Of a stretch of 64,000 bases of DNA, positions 57,283 to 64,000 are shown piece after piece. The stretch is from positions 124,001-188,000 of the forward strand of contig NZ_JH651379.1 of assembly GCF_000260115.1 (NCBI RefSeq), read 5' to 3'. Under the pieces are notes generated by a model, which worked only from the letters and a program-made list of their open reading frames with translations, had not been told where the DNA came from and did not search any database. The stretch is from Galbibacter orientalis DSM 19592 (GTDB lineage: Bacteria; Bacteroidota; Bacteroidia; Flavobacteriales; Flavobacteriaceae). Made by a program: the position numbers and the translations under genes. Position 1 is the first letter of the stretch. Every line of letters starts with the position of its first letter.

Positions 57283-57957
57283 GTGGGGAGTAAAAACAAA
57301 CTAAAACGCTTTAAGGAAAACGAAACATTTTCAAATGTACTTCAACCTACGCGTGATGAATTGGTAGAAGGAAACTTCAATCTAAAAGGAAATTGGAAAG
57401 CGTCTTTCTTTAAAAACAATAATCCCATTGTATTGGAATTAGGTTGTGGAAAAGGAGAATATACTGTGAGTTTAGCTCAAAGAAACCCTAACAAAAATTA
57501 TATTGGTGTTGATATAAAAGGAGCTCGTTTTTGGCGCGGTGCAAAAACATCGGTTGAAGAAAACTTAACAAATGTTGCTTTTATAAGAACCCAAATAGAA
57601 CTTATAGAATACATTTTTGCTGCTAATGAAGTGGACGAAATATGGATTACCTTCCCCGACCCACAAATAAAGTACAAACGTACTAAGCATAGACTTACAA
57701 ATTTTAAATTTTTAGAGCGCTACAATAACATTCTAAGCAAAGAGGGAATTGTACATTTGAAAACCGACAGCGAGTTTATGCATGGCTACACTCTAGGGCT
57801 ACTCCACGGACTAAATTATGAGGTTTTATATGCAAACCACAATATTTATAAAAATGAAGGAAGTCCAGAAGAAGTAACCTCTATTCAAACTTTTTACGAA
57901 AAGCAATACCTTGAAGTAGAAAAACCAATTACATATATTAAGTTTAAACCCAACTAA
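57283..57957 (+). CDS. trmB: tRNA (guanine-N7-)-methyltransferase
   Basis: It methylates N7 of G46 in tRNA, using S-adenosylmethionine. The 224-residue protein starts with GTG at 57283 (MGSKNKLKRFKENETF), matching the usual N-terminus of Bacteroidota TrmB. The methyl-donor site is VLELGCGKGEYT near residue 50. The TrmB signature DEIWITFPDPQIKYKRTKHRLT is near 125, and the C-terminal VTSIQTFYEKQYL is present. It is the first gene of a three-gene run with the LysE-type transporter and the alkyltransferase-like gene. Confidence 0.95.
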   Translation: MGSKNKLKRFKENETFSNVLQPTRDELVEGNFNLKGNWKASFFKNNNPIVLELGCGKGEYTVSLAQRNPNKNYIGVDIKGARFWRGAKTSVEENLTNVAFIRTQIELIEYIFAANEVDEIWITFPDPQIKYKRTKHRLTNFKFLERYNNILSKEGIVHLKTDSEFMHGYTLGLLHGLNYEVLYANHNIYKNEGSPEEVTSIQTFYEKQYLEVEKPITYIKFKPN

Positions 57958-58595
57958 TGTCGCATTTATTTATCCTTTTTTTTGCTACTTTTTCGGCATC
58001 TTTAATGGCGGTAGTTTTCCCTGGTTTAATTAATATCACAGCAGCAAAAACCAGTGCTAAAAAGGGAAAAACTAGCGGAATGATTTTTGCTCTTGGCGCT
58101 TCAACCACAGTTATTTTTCAAGCTTATATTGGAGTTTTAATCTCCAAGTATCTTTATAAAAATCCAAATGTTATTGACATACTGCTAAAAATAGCTTTGG
58201 TAGTTTTTGGTTTTTTCGCTATTTATTTTTTCATCTTAGCAAAAAAGAAAAAAGATATAAAGCACCCTAGAAAGGTAAAGATTAATAAAAACAAGAAAAA
58301 TGTATTCTTTAAAGGAATGCTTATTTCTGCTTTAAACGTTTTACCTATTGCTTATTTCTGCGGACTAAACGCTGCGTGGAATGTTTCTGGCTGGATTAAG
58401 TTTCAATTATGGGATATCCTAGTTTTTGTAATTGCTGCAGGACTAGGAACCTTTGCAATGCTCTATATGTATGTTTTTTATTTTGATAAACTTCAAGAAC
58501 GCACCGATACCTTTTCACGCTATTCGGATTATATTTTAAGCGCCTTAATGGCTGTTTTATTAATCATCACCTTTGTACGTCTGTTTTATTCATAA
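57957..58595 (+). CDS. LysE-family amino-acid efflux protein
   Basis: A 212-residue inner-membrane protein with six hydrophobic segments and the LysE/RhtB layout: an N-terminal PGLINITAAKTSAKKGKTSG, then a basic loop (KKKDIKHPRKVKINKNKK) and four more helices. Family members export amino acids such as lysine, homoserine or threonine; the substrate here is unknown. Its ATG overlaps the trmB stop codon by one base, so translation is coupled. Confidence 0.83.
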   Translation: MSHLFILFFATFSASLMAVVFPGLINITAAKTSAKKGKTSGMIFALGASTTVIFQAYIGVLISKYLYKNPNVIDILLKIALVVFGFFAIYFFILAKKKKDIKHPRKVKINKNKKNVFFKGMLISALNVLPIAYFCGLNAAWNVSGWIKFQLWDILVFVIAAGLGTFAMLYMYVFYFDKLQERTDTFSRYSDYILSALMAVLLIITFVRLFYS

Positions 58596-58598
58596 CAC

Positions 58599-58925
58599 AT
58601 GGAATCTTCAAATTTTTTTGATCGGGTATATAAAGTTGCTAAACAAATTCCATACGGAAGAGTAACTTCCTACGGAGCAATTGCTACATACATAGGCGCT
58701 GCCCGCAGTGCTCGTATGGTTGGCTATGCCATGAATGGTAGCAGTCTCAAAGAAGATGTTCCAGCTCACAGAGTGGTTAATCGAAAAGGGATTTTAACAG
58801 GCAAGCATCACTTTCAAGGCACCAATCTTATGCAGCAATTGCTAGAAAGTGAAGGCGTTGAAGTAATAGACAATCAAATTCAAAACTTCGAAAAGTATTT
58901 TTGGAATCCTTCTGAGGAGCTATAG
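58599..58925 (+). CDS. alkyltransferase-like (ATL) DNA repair protein, MGMT family
   Basis: A 108-residue protein with only the DNA-binding domain of O6-alkylguanine-DNA alkyltransferases. IPYGRVTSYGAIATYIGAARSARMVGYAM is the helix-turn-helix with the Arg finger. The active-site PCHR is PAHRVV here, so the alkyl-accepting Cys is missing. ATL proteins bind alkylated guanine without repairing it and hand it to nucleotide excision repair. It lies three bases after the LysE-type gene. A palindromic hairpin follows the stop codon. Confidence 0.9.
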   Translation: MESSNFFDRVYKVAKQIPYGRVTSYGAIATYIGAARSARMVGYAMNGSSLKEDVPAHRVVNRKGILTGKHHFQGTNLMQQLLESEGVEVIDNQIQNFEKYFWNPSEEL

Positions 58926-58926
58926 G

Positions 58927-58946
58927 CATAGTTTTTGAAAACTATG
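58927..58946 (+). terminator. hairpin after the ATL gene
   Basis: CATAGTTTT and AAAACTATG form a perfect 9-bp palindrome with TG at the centre, directly after the stop codon, followed by GTTTTTG. It is likely to end the trmB operon, though the loop is very small and the T-run short. Confidence 0.45.
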
Positions 58947-59120
58947 GTTTTTGAATAAGTCAAAGATTACATCCTCAAATTATTCAATTGTAACTTATCA
59001 ATAAAATAACTTCATAACAACGTAACTCGATAGCTACTTTAATTTTAGAGGCGAAGTAATAAAATCTGTAATTTTCATTCCTAACAACGTAATCCCTAAA
59101 CTTATTCTCTCTTTTACTCA

Positions 59121-59163
59121 ATACTTTGTACTTTGTACTTTTCAACTTTCAACTTTCAACTTT
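59121..59163. repeat. simple repeats ACTTTGT and CAACTTT upstream of mrp
   Basis: Two steps of ACTTTGT are followed by three steps of TCAACTT. The first 19 bases are identical to 3901-3919. It occupies the 382-base gap 58926-59307, which has no gene. The rest of that gap holds the candidate promoter and hairpin described separately. Confidence 0.65.
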
Positions 59164-59170
59164 AAATATG

Positions 59171-59178
59171 TATCTTTG
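59171..59178 (+). promoter_or_regulatory. candidate -7 box upstream of mrp
   Basis: TATCTTTG matches TAnnTTTG exactly. It lies 130 bases before the mrp ATG, implying a leader of about 120 bases, which includes the hairpin at 59223-59245. Confidence 0.5.
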
Positions 59179-59222
59179 TAATTTAGAATGAGTTTAAAAT
59201 AAAATCAACTCCAAAAAGACGT

Positions 59223-59245
59223 AAAAAGCTAGGAAATAGCTTTTT
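59223..59245 (+). promoter_or_regulatory. hairpin in the mrp leader
   Basis: AAAAAGCTA (59223-59231) pairs with TAGCTTTTT (59237-59245) over GGAAA, 63 bases before the mrp start. The T-rich 3' arm resembles a terminator, so this could attenuate mrp or end a short RNA started at about 59185. Confidence 0.4.
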
Positions 59246-59307
59246 AAACAACTCTTTCTACAAGGAAAAAAGTCACAAAGTGACCACAAGCATAAGAAGA
59301 ATAAAAC

Positions 59308-60438
59308 ATGAAATTAGATAAAAAAGAAGTTTTAAAAGCACTCGAAACGATTTCCGCTCCAGGTGAAGGAAAAAACATGATAGAAAGTGGTGCCGTTACA
59401 AATGTTATGGTTTTTGGCGATGAAGTAGTAGTAGATATTACTATTAACAATCCAAGTTTACAGGCCAAGAAAAAAACAGAAGTCGAAATTTTAAAAACAA
59501 TACACGATAAGGTTTTCCAAAAAGCTAAGGTAAAAGTAAACATCAAAGTTCAAGCGCCAGAAAAACCAGAAATTAAAGGAAAAGCAATTCCTGGAATTAA
59601 AAATATTATTGCAGTAGCTTCTGGAAAAGGAGGAGTAGGAAAATCTACCGTAACTTCCAATTTAGCTGTTACTCTTTCTAAAATGGGATTTAAGGTAGGA
59701 CTTTTAGATGCCGATATTTATGGCCCTTCTGCCCCAATTATGTTTGATGTTGTTAACGAAAAGCCACTCGCTATTAATGTTGATGGGAAATCAAAAATGA
59801 AACCTATTGAAAGTTACGGAGTAAAAATACTTTCAATTGGATTTTTTACACAACCTAATCAAGCCGTTATTTGGAGAGGACCAATGGCTTCCAAAGCTTT
59901 AAATCAAATGATTTTTGATGCCGCTTGGGGCGACCTCGATTTCCTTTTAATAGACCTCCCTCCTGGAACTGGAGATATCCATTTAAGTATCATGCAAGCG
60001 CTCCCAATTACGGGTGCTGTTGTGGTAAGTACCCCTCAAAATGTAGCTTTGGCAGATGCTAAAAAAGGAGTTGCAATGTTTCAGCAAGAAAGCATCAATG
60101 TTCCTGTTTTAGGTATTGTAGAAAATATGGCGTACTTTACACCCGAAGAACTGCCAGACAACAAATATTACATTTTTGGTAAGGAAGGTGCTAAAAATCT
60201 GTCTAATGATTTAAATGTGCCATTTTTAGGAGAAATTCCACTAGTACAAAGCATTCGTGAAGCAGGAGATGTTGGCCGTCCGGCAGCATTGCAAGACAAC
60301 ACACCTCTTGAAATATCGTTTAAAGAAATTACAAAAAATATAGTGCAAGAAGTAGTTGGTAGGAACAAAAGTTTGCCTCCTACAGAAGCCATCAAAATTA
60401 CCACTATGGCAGGTTGTTCTGCGGTTACTAAGAAATAA
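59308..60438 (+). CDS. Mrp/ApbC-family Fe-S cluster carrier ATPase
   Basis: A 376-residue cytosolic P-loop protein that helps load Fe-S clusters onto target proteins. Residues 1-90 form the MIP18/DUF59 domain. The ATPase has the deviant Walker A VASGKGGVGKST at ~103-114, LLDADIYGPSAP, and DFLLIDLPPGTGD. The CxxC motif seen in many Mrp proteins is absent (NMAYFTPEELPDNKYY instead), which I believe is common in Bacteroidota. A NifU-domain gene follows after 11 bases, consistent with a shared role in Fe-S assembly. Confidence 0.93.
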   Translation: MKLDKKEVLKALETISAPGEGKNMIESGAVTNVMVFGDEVVVDITINNPSLQAKKKTEVEILKTIHDKVFQKAKVKVNIKVQAPEKPEIKGKAIPGIKNIIAVASGKGGVGKSTVTSNLAVTLSKMGFKVGLLDADIYGPSAPIMFDVVNEKPLAINVDGKSKMKPIESYGVKILSIGFFTQPNQAVIWRGPMASKALNQMIFDAAWGDLDFLLIDLPPGTGDIHLSIMQALPITGAVVVSTPQNVALADAKKGVAMFQQESINVPVLGIVENMAYFTPEELPDNKYYIFGKEGAKNLSNDLNVPFLGEIPLVQSIREAGDVGRPAALQDNTPLEISFKEITKNIVQEVVGRNKSLPPTEAIKITTMAGCSAVTKK

Positions 60439-60449
60439 TTTATACAGCA

Positions 60450-60689
60450 ATGACGTCTGAAGAAGTTAAATTAAATGTACAAAAAGCTCTAGAAGAAATA
60501 AGACCTTTTTTAGAAAGCGATGGAGGAGACATCAGTCTAGTTTCCATTGATAATGACAAAATAGTAAATGTAAGACTCGAAGGAGCTTGCGTAGGATGTA
60601 GCGTTAACCAAATGACCTTAAAAAGTGGTGTGGAAATGACGATAAAAAAATACGCCCCGCAAATAGAACAAGTAATAAATGTAGAATAA
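60450..60689 (+). CDS. NifU C-terminal-domain Fe-S scaffold protein
   Basis: A 79-residue protein consisting only of the NifU-like domain. It has RPFLESDGGDISLVSI and the cluster-binding motif GACVGCSVNQMTLKSGVE with the paired Cys residues. Such proteins carry a [4Fe-4S] or [2Fe-2S] cluster between two subunits and pass it on. It lies 11 bases after mrp, likely in the same operon. A large hairpin element starts four bases after its stop codon. Confidence 0.94.
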   Translation: MTSEEVKLNVQKALEEIRPFLESDGGDISLVSIDNDKIVNVRLEGACVGCSVNQMTLKSGVEMTIKKYAPQIEQVINVE

Positions 60690-60692
60690 TTT

Positions 60693-60808
60693 GGGCGTAT
60701 TTCCCTACCAATAAGCGCTGCTTATTGGTAGGGAAACCGGGCTTTTGCCACTCGCTTCTAGGCATTACTATGCCTAAAGAGCTCAAACAAAGGCGCAATC
60801 CCTTACGC
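60693..60808. repeat. structured intergenic element with a 17-bp hairpin
   Basis: The gap after the NifU gene holds a perfect 17-bp stem (60700-60716 with 60720-60736, loop GCT, containing TTTCCCTACCAATAAGC). A 7-bp hairpin TAGGCAT/ATGCCTA lies at 60759-60776. Outer bases GCGTA (60695-60699) and TACGC (60804-60808) could close the whole unit. It begins GGGCGTA and ends CCTTACGCA, which I recall as typical edges of dispersed elements after Bacteroidota genes. It may also serve as the operon terminator. Confidence 0.6.
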
Positions 60809-60846
60809 ATATTAACAAATATCATATAAAAAAAGCATTGGGAGAG

Positions 60847-60854
60847 TACCTTTG
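60847..60854 (+). promoter_or_regulatory. candidate -7 box of the ferredoxin reductase gene
   Basis: TACCTTTG matches TAnnTTTG exactly, 24-31 bases before the ATG. No clear -33 TTTG is seen at the expected distance. Confidence 0.55.
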
Positions 60855-60877
60855 CATTTTCTAAAAGTTATTTTGTA

Positions 60878-61930
60878 ATGATTCAAACAGATATACTTAT
60901 CATAGGAGCTGGCCCAACAGGACTATTCACTGTTTTTGAAGCTGGTTTATTAAAACTCAAATGCCACCTTATTGACGCGCTACCACAACCAGGTGGACAA
61001 TGCTCTGAAATATATCCTAAAAAACCAATTTATGATATTCCAGGGTTTCCAGAAGTTTTAGCAGGAGATTTAGTAACCAATCTGATGAAACAAATAGAAG
61101 CTTTCGAACCCGGATTTACTCTTGGAGAAAGAGCAGAAACTATTGAAAAGCAAAAAGACGATTCCTTTATTGTTACCACCAATAAAGGCACAAAACACCA
61201 AGCAAAAGTAGTAGCCATAGCTGGCGGATTAGGAAGCTTTGAACCTAGAAAACCTCAGCTAGAAAACATTCTTGATTTTGAAGATAAGGGAGTTGAATAT
61301 ATTATTCGTGATCCAGAAATCTATCGAAACAAAAAAGTAGCGATTGCTGGAGGTGGAGATTCTGCGCTTGATTGGAGCATCTTTTTAGCCGATATTGCTC
61401 AAGAAGTAACGCTTATTCACAGAAGAAATGAATTTAGAGGCGCGCTCGATTCTGTAGAAAAAGTAGAAGAATTAAAAAAACTTGGTAAAATTAACCTTGT
61501 AACTCCTGCCGAAGTTACTGCACTTAAAGGCAGTACAAAACTTGAAAATATTACTATTAAACAAAACAACGAGGAGTTTGATTTGGAATTAGACCATTTT
61601 ATTCCGCTTTTCGGATTATCTCCTAAACTTGGACCTATTGCCAATTGGGGATTAGAAATAGAAAAAAATGCCATCAAAGTAGATAATACATTAGACTATC
61701 AAACTAACATTCCTGGTATTTATGCAATTGGCGATGTAAATACCTATCCAGGGAAATTAAAATTAATATTATGTGGATTCCATGAGGCTACTCTAATGTG
61801 CCAAAGTGCCTACAAACGTATTTTTCCTGATAAAAAATATGTCATGAAATACACTACTGTTAGTGGTGTTGATGGTTTTGATGGTTCAAGAAAAGAAGCA
61901 GAAAAAGCTGTTGTTAAATCCATTAATTAA
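60878..61930 (+). CDS. ferredoxin-NADP reductase, thioredoxin-reductase-like type
   Basis: A 350-residue cytosolic flavoprotein. FAD site: ILIIGAGPTGLFTVFEAGLL, then PQPGGQCSEIYPKKPIYDIPGFP. The NAD(P) site is KVAIAGGGDSALDWSIFLA near residue 155. GIYAIGDVNTYPGKLKLILCGFHEA near the C-terminus is typical of YumC-type ferredoxin-NADP reductases. The redox-active CxxC of thioredoxin reductase is absent. A 2Fe-2S ferredoxin gene follows 79 bases on, separated by a hairpin, and is the likely electron partner. Confidence 0.92.
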   Translation: MIQTDILIIGAGPTGLFTVFEAGLLKLKCHLIDALPQPGGQCSEIYPKKPIYDIPGFPEVLAGDLVTNLMKQIEAFEPGFTLGERAETIEKQKDDSFIVTTNKGTKHQAKVVAIAGGLGSFEPRKPQLENILDFEDKGVEYIIRDPEIYRNKKVAIAGGGDSALDWSIFLADIAQEVTLIHRRNEFRGALDSVEKVEELKKLGKINLVTPAEVTALKGSTKLENITIKQNNEEFDLELDHFIPLFGLSPKLGPIANWGLEIEKNAIKVDNTLDYQTNIPGIYAIGDVNTYPGKLKLILCGFHEATLMCQSAYKRIFPDKKYVMKYTTVSGVDGFDGSRKEAEKAVVKSIN

Positions 61931-61957
61931 AAACTCTACTTATTTACTAGAGTTTTA
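61929..61957 (+). terminator. terminator after the ferredoxin reductase gene
   Basis: AAAACTCTA (61930-61938) pairs with TAGAGTTTT (61948-61956) over a 9-base loop; the stem begins at the stop codon. A T-rich stretch follows. Confidence 0.65.
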
Positions 61958-61980
61958 TAGTTTTTCAAGGAAGTTTTATT

Positions 61981-61988
61981 TATTTTTG
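61981..61988 (+). promoter_or_regulatory. candidate -7 box of the ferredoxin gene
   Basis: TATTTTTG matches TAnnTTTG, 22-29 bases before the ATG at 62010, with a T-rich segment upstream. Confidence 0.5.
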
Positions 61989-62009
61989 CTGCTTTAAAAA
62001 CACAATGCA

Positions 62010-62339
62010 ATGTCCGACATCACAATAAAAATTAAAGACCGAGAAGGAGAAGTTCACGAAATATTAGCACCAACAGATATGGCTATGAATTTAATGGAAG
62101 TAGTTCGTTCCTACGAGCTTGCTCCAGAAGGAACTATTGGTGTATGTGGAGGCATGGCAATGTGTGCTTCATGCCAATGCTATGTAACCTCAGACCATAC
62201 CCTACCAGAAATGAGTTATGACGAAGATCTAATGCTTGCCGAAGCCTTTAATGTAAAAGACAATAGTCGTTTAGGATGTCAAATCCAAATGACATTTGAT
62301 TTAGACGGACTCGAAGTGGAGTTAGCTCCAGAGGTATAA
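62010..62339 (+). CDS. adrenodoxin-type 2Fe-2S ferredoxin
   Basis: A 109-residue soluble electron carrier. The cluster ligands are seen in GVCGGMAMCASCQCYV (C-x5-C-x2-C) and in SRLGCQIQM, the fourth Cys. Short length and the LGCQI pattern fit the adrenodoxin/Isc-type group. It has its own candidate promoter, but sits beside the ferredoxin-NADP reductase gene, which suggests they work together. A bidirectional terminator follows. Confidence 0.93.
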   Translation: MSDITIKIKDREGEVHEILAPTDMAMNLMEVVRSYELAPEGTIGVCGGMAMCASCQCYVTSDHTLPEMSYDEDLMLAEAFNVKDNSRLGCQIQMTFDLDGLEVELAPEV

Positions 62340-62361
62340 ACACCCAATAATTAAAATATAT

Positions 62362-62402
62362 AAGAGTGAATATTCTAGTTTTGATGCAGAATACTCACTC
62401 TT
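62362..62402. terminator. bidirectional terminator between ferredoxin and SGNH genes
   Basis: AAGAGTGAATATTCT (62362-62376) pairs with AGAATACTCACTCTT (62388-62402) with one mismatch, over an 11-base loop, flanked by A- and T-rich ends. It lies between convergent genes. Confidence 0.8.
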
Positions 62403-62407
62403 ATTTT

Positions 62408-63109
62408 TTACTTTAAAAGATTCTTTTTTCGGATCTCAAATAGAATTTGAGTTACAAAACTACTATAAGCTTCTTTAGAAGGATGTAAATCGTCTGAGGC
62501 AACCAACAAACTGTTTTTTAAACCTTCTCTAGTAATGTTTGTGACATTTACATAACTCACTCCCATAATCTCTGCAGTCTTTTTAGCAAAGGCATTGTAT
62601 GAGTCAATTTCGTTTGAAATCTCTTCAGTATTACCTTTCTTTTGTCCAAAAGGTGTATACGCATAATCTGGGATTGAAACCACAATTACTCTACTTTTAT
62701 CGCCTTTTGCCAATTGAATTGATTTTGCTAATAACGCAGGAAAATCTTCTTGATATAAAGAAAAATCTTTTCCTTGATATTGGTTATTCACCCCTATTAA
62801 AAGGGTTACTAAATCAAAAGTACTTGCAGGTTGCTCTTCTTTTATTGCTTGAATAAGATCTGCTGTTGTCCAACCTGTTTTTGCAATAATTTGGAGTCCA
62901 ATTTTAGCATTGGTATCTTCCGCTAAATCTTCTATTAATTGTATAGGGAAATTACAGCTTTCGCAAACACTTTCTCCTATTGTATAACTATCTCCTAAAG
63001 CTAAATAATTAAAATCTTCTGCTGTTGGAGCACTTGTACTCTCCATGGATGTTTGTTGTGTTTTACAACCCACAACAAGTACCATCAATATAATTACATA
63101 TTTTTTCAT
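62408..63109 (-). CDS. SGNH/GDSL-family hydrolase lipoprotein
   Basis: A 233-residue lipoprotein; the ATG at 63109 gives MKKYVIILMVLVVGC with a lipobox, while 63157 adds 16 residues in front. Block I is YLALGDSYTIGES with the catalytic Ser, block III is LLIGVNNQYQG with the Asn, and block V is SDDLHPSKEAY with the Asp and His. SGNH hydrolases act as esterases or lipases; the substrate is unknown. It is a single-gene unit facing the ferredoxin gene. Confidence 0.9.
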   Translation of the reverse strand: MKKYVIILMVLVVGCKTQQTSMESTSAPTAEDFNYLALGDSYTIGESVCESCNFPIQLIEDLAEDTNAKIGLQIIAKTGWTTADLIQAIKEEQPASTFDLVTLLIGVNNQYQGKDFSLYQEDFPALLAKSIQLAKGDKSRVIVVSIPDYAYTPFGQKKGNTEEISNEIDSYNAFAKKTAEIMGVSYVNVTNITREGLKNSLLVASDDLHPSKEAYSSFVTQILFEIRKKNLLK

Positions 63110-63226
63110 TTGTTTATTATTTAAGTAGCTAGGGGGGATAATAAAGGACTTATGCACTTTTTAGGTTGGCAATTTACTACTATTTAGATAATTTAAGAAT
63201 ATATACCTCTAATTATTGGCTAAAAA

Positions 63227-64000
63227 TTAAGAGTTAACTGGTATGGTTTGCGCCTTAATATCTCGCAAAATTCCATCCCAAAGTTGTGTTCTTTTTTCTA
63301 AAGATACCAGCGCAACTTCTTCTACTTCTTGCCACTTATTTTCATCATTTCCGCAAAGCTCTTCTACCATTTTATAAGCTAGAGGACCATGTGTATCTCC
63401 ATCAACTTCTATATGCCTTTCAAAATAATACACCAATCTAGTCATATCTATTTCTGGATACTCTTGTTGCATATCTTTTAAAATGGCAGTAAACATATCT
63501 GGAATTAAATCTTCTCGTCCAAAGGTAAAAGCAGCAGCTATTTTATGTGGTTTTCCTTCAGCAATAACTTCAAAAGTAAATTTTAGAAACTCTTGTATGC
63601 CACTCGGCAAGGTATTTTTATCTAAAACACTTTGAACATCTTTTACAGTGGATAAACTATTTACAAAATCTTCTATAGTACTAATTGAAGCTCCACACAG
63701 TTGCATGGCTTCTAGATACATTTCATAATGACTTTTGTAAGCTCCATTTTCGTCAACATCTGTTTCTTCTCCTAAAACAATCTCATTAATTAGATACCTA
63801 GTTACAGGACTCCCAACAGGTTTCCAAGGCAAAGAAGTACAGGTTAAACTATTTTGAAGCGCCTTTAAAAGCGACATAAAATCCCATACTGCATATACAT
63901 GGTGCTCTAAAAACGTTTGTAAATGAATTGGAGTTTGGATTGCTTTATACAATGGATGTGCCAATAAAACTTCTCTTTGGCTACCTATATGTTCATTAAT
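63227..64000 (-). CDS. DUF3050 family protein (5' end beyond window)
   Basis: At least 258 codons are open to the window edge. A TTG at 63964 could be read as a start, but 12 further in-frame codons upstream (INEHIGSQREVL, then LAHPLYKAI) fit the expected N-terminal helix of DUF3050 proteins, so the true start probably lies outside. Markers are HHVYAVWDFMSLLKALQ, LINEIVLGEETDVDENG, FTFGREDLIPDMF and YYFERHIEVDGDTHGPLA. The conserved His and Glu residues suggest a heme-oxygenase-like helical fold that could bind metal. Function is not established. Confidence 0.85.
   Translation of the reverse strand: MNEHIGSQREVLLAHPLYKAIQTPIHLQTFLEHHVYAVWDFMSLLKALQNSLTCTSLPWKPVGSPVTRYLINEIVLGEETDVDENGAYKSHYEMYLEAMQLCGASISTIEDFVNSLSTVKDVQSVLDKNTLPSGIQEFLKFTFEVIAEGKPHKIAAAFTFGREDLIPDMFTAILKDMQQEYPEIDMTRLVYYFERHIEVDGDTHGPLAYKMVEELCGNDENKWQEVEEVALVSLEKRTQLWDGILRDIKAQTIPVNS

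Noticed and set aside
60604-60825. 73-codon minus-strand ORF over the NifU gene end
   Set aside because: It runs antisense through nifU and the hairpin element; its sequence has no recognisable fold and is explained by the repeat.
63227-63964. TTG start for the DUF3050 gene at 63964
   Set aside because: The reading frame stays open to the window edge with codons that fit the family N-terminus, so the gene is treated as truncated at its 5' end.

Overview
The window is AT-rich and looks like a marine member of the Flavobacteriaceae (Bacteroidota). The evidence is two SusC/SusD outer-membrane pairs, many lipoproteins with a Bacteroidota-type lipobox, -7 boxes of the TAnnTTTG type, a mevalonate pathway, and FG-GAP/ASPIC surface proteins beside a vanadium haloperoxidase. 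No rRNA, tRNA, CRISPR array, insertion sequence or prophage was seen. All calls come from reading the sequence; no database search was run.

Layout. 1-3.7 kb: the start of a GHMP (mevalonate) kinase, diphosphomevalonate decarboxylase, TspO and a BaiN-type flavoprotein. 3.9-24.4 kb: an extended starch/maltose utilisation locus. The plus-strand arm encodes SusC, SusD, a SusE-like binding lipoprotein and a GH13 alpha-amylase lipoprotein for capture and first cleavage outside the cell. The minus-strand arm encodes a LacI regulator, an MFS sugar importer, beta-phosphoglucomutase, GH65 maltose phosphorylase, GH97 alpha-glucosidase (SusB), GH13 SusA and a GH13 lipoprotein, followed by a glycerophosphodiesterase. 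Together they give a route from extracellular alpha-glucan to glucose and glucose 6-phosphate. Three copies of an unexplained ~95-nt intergenic element and a 17-bp motif shared by both arms lie in this locus.

24.6-31.3 kb: a second SusC/SusD pair without CAZymes, convergent with a two-component system. 31.8-44.1 kb: one apparent operon of three very large, paralogous, overlapping FG-GAP/ASPIC lipoproteins, a vanadium-haloperoxidase-type lipoprotein and a membrane-anchored GyrI-like protein. This is the most unusual gene set in the window. 44.1-46.0 kb: a repeat-rich accessory stretch with a VapBC-like toxin-antitoxin pair, a 177-bp duplicated unit carrying a 25-codon hydrophobic ORF, and eight degenerate units with a 21-bp period.

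46.1-48.8 kb: a second LacI regulator closely similar to the first, a YHS protein and a LuxE-like acyl-activating protein. 48.9-56.2 kb: an internally duplicated surface lipoprotein and a TonB-dependent receptor, divergent from a PhoB/PhoR-like pair. The intergenic region holds 11-bp-phased direct repeats resembling a Pho box, which suggests a phosphate-responsive uptake system. 56.2-64 kb: housekeeping genes, namely a MurG-like glycosyltransferase, TrmB, a LysE-type transporter, an alkyltransferase-like protein, Mrp and NifU for Fe-S work, ferredoxin reductase and ferredoxin, an SGNH hydrolase and a truncated DUF3050 gene. Several dispersed intergenic repeat families run through the whole window.
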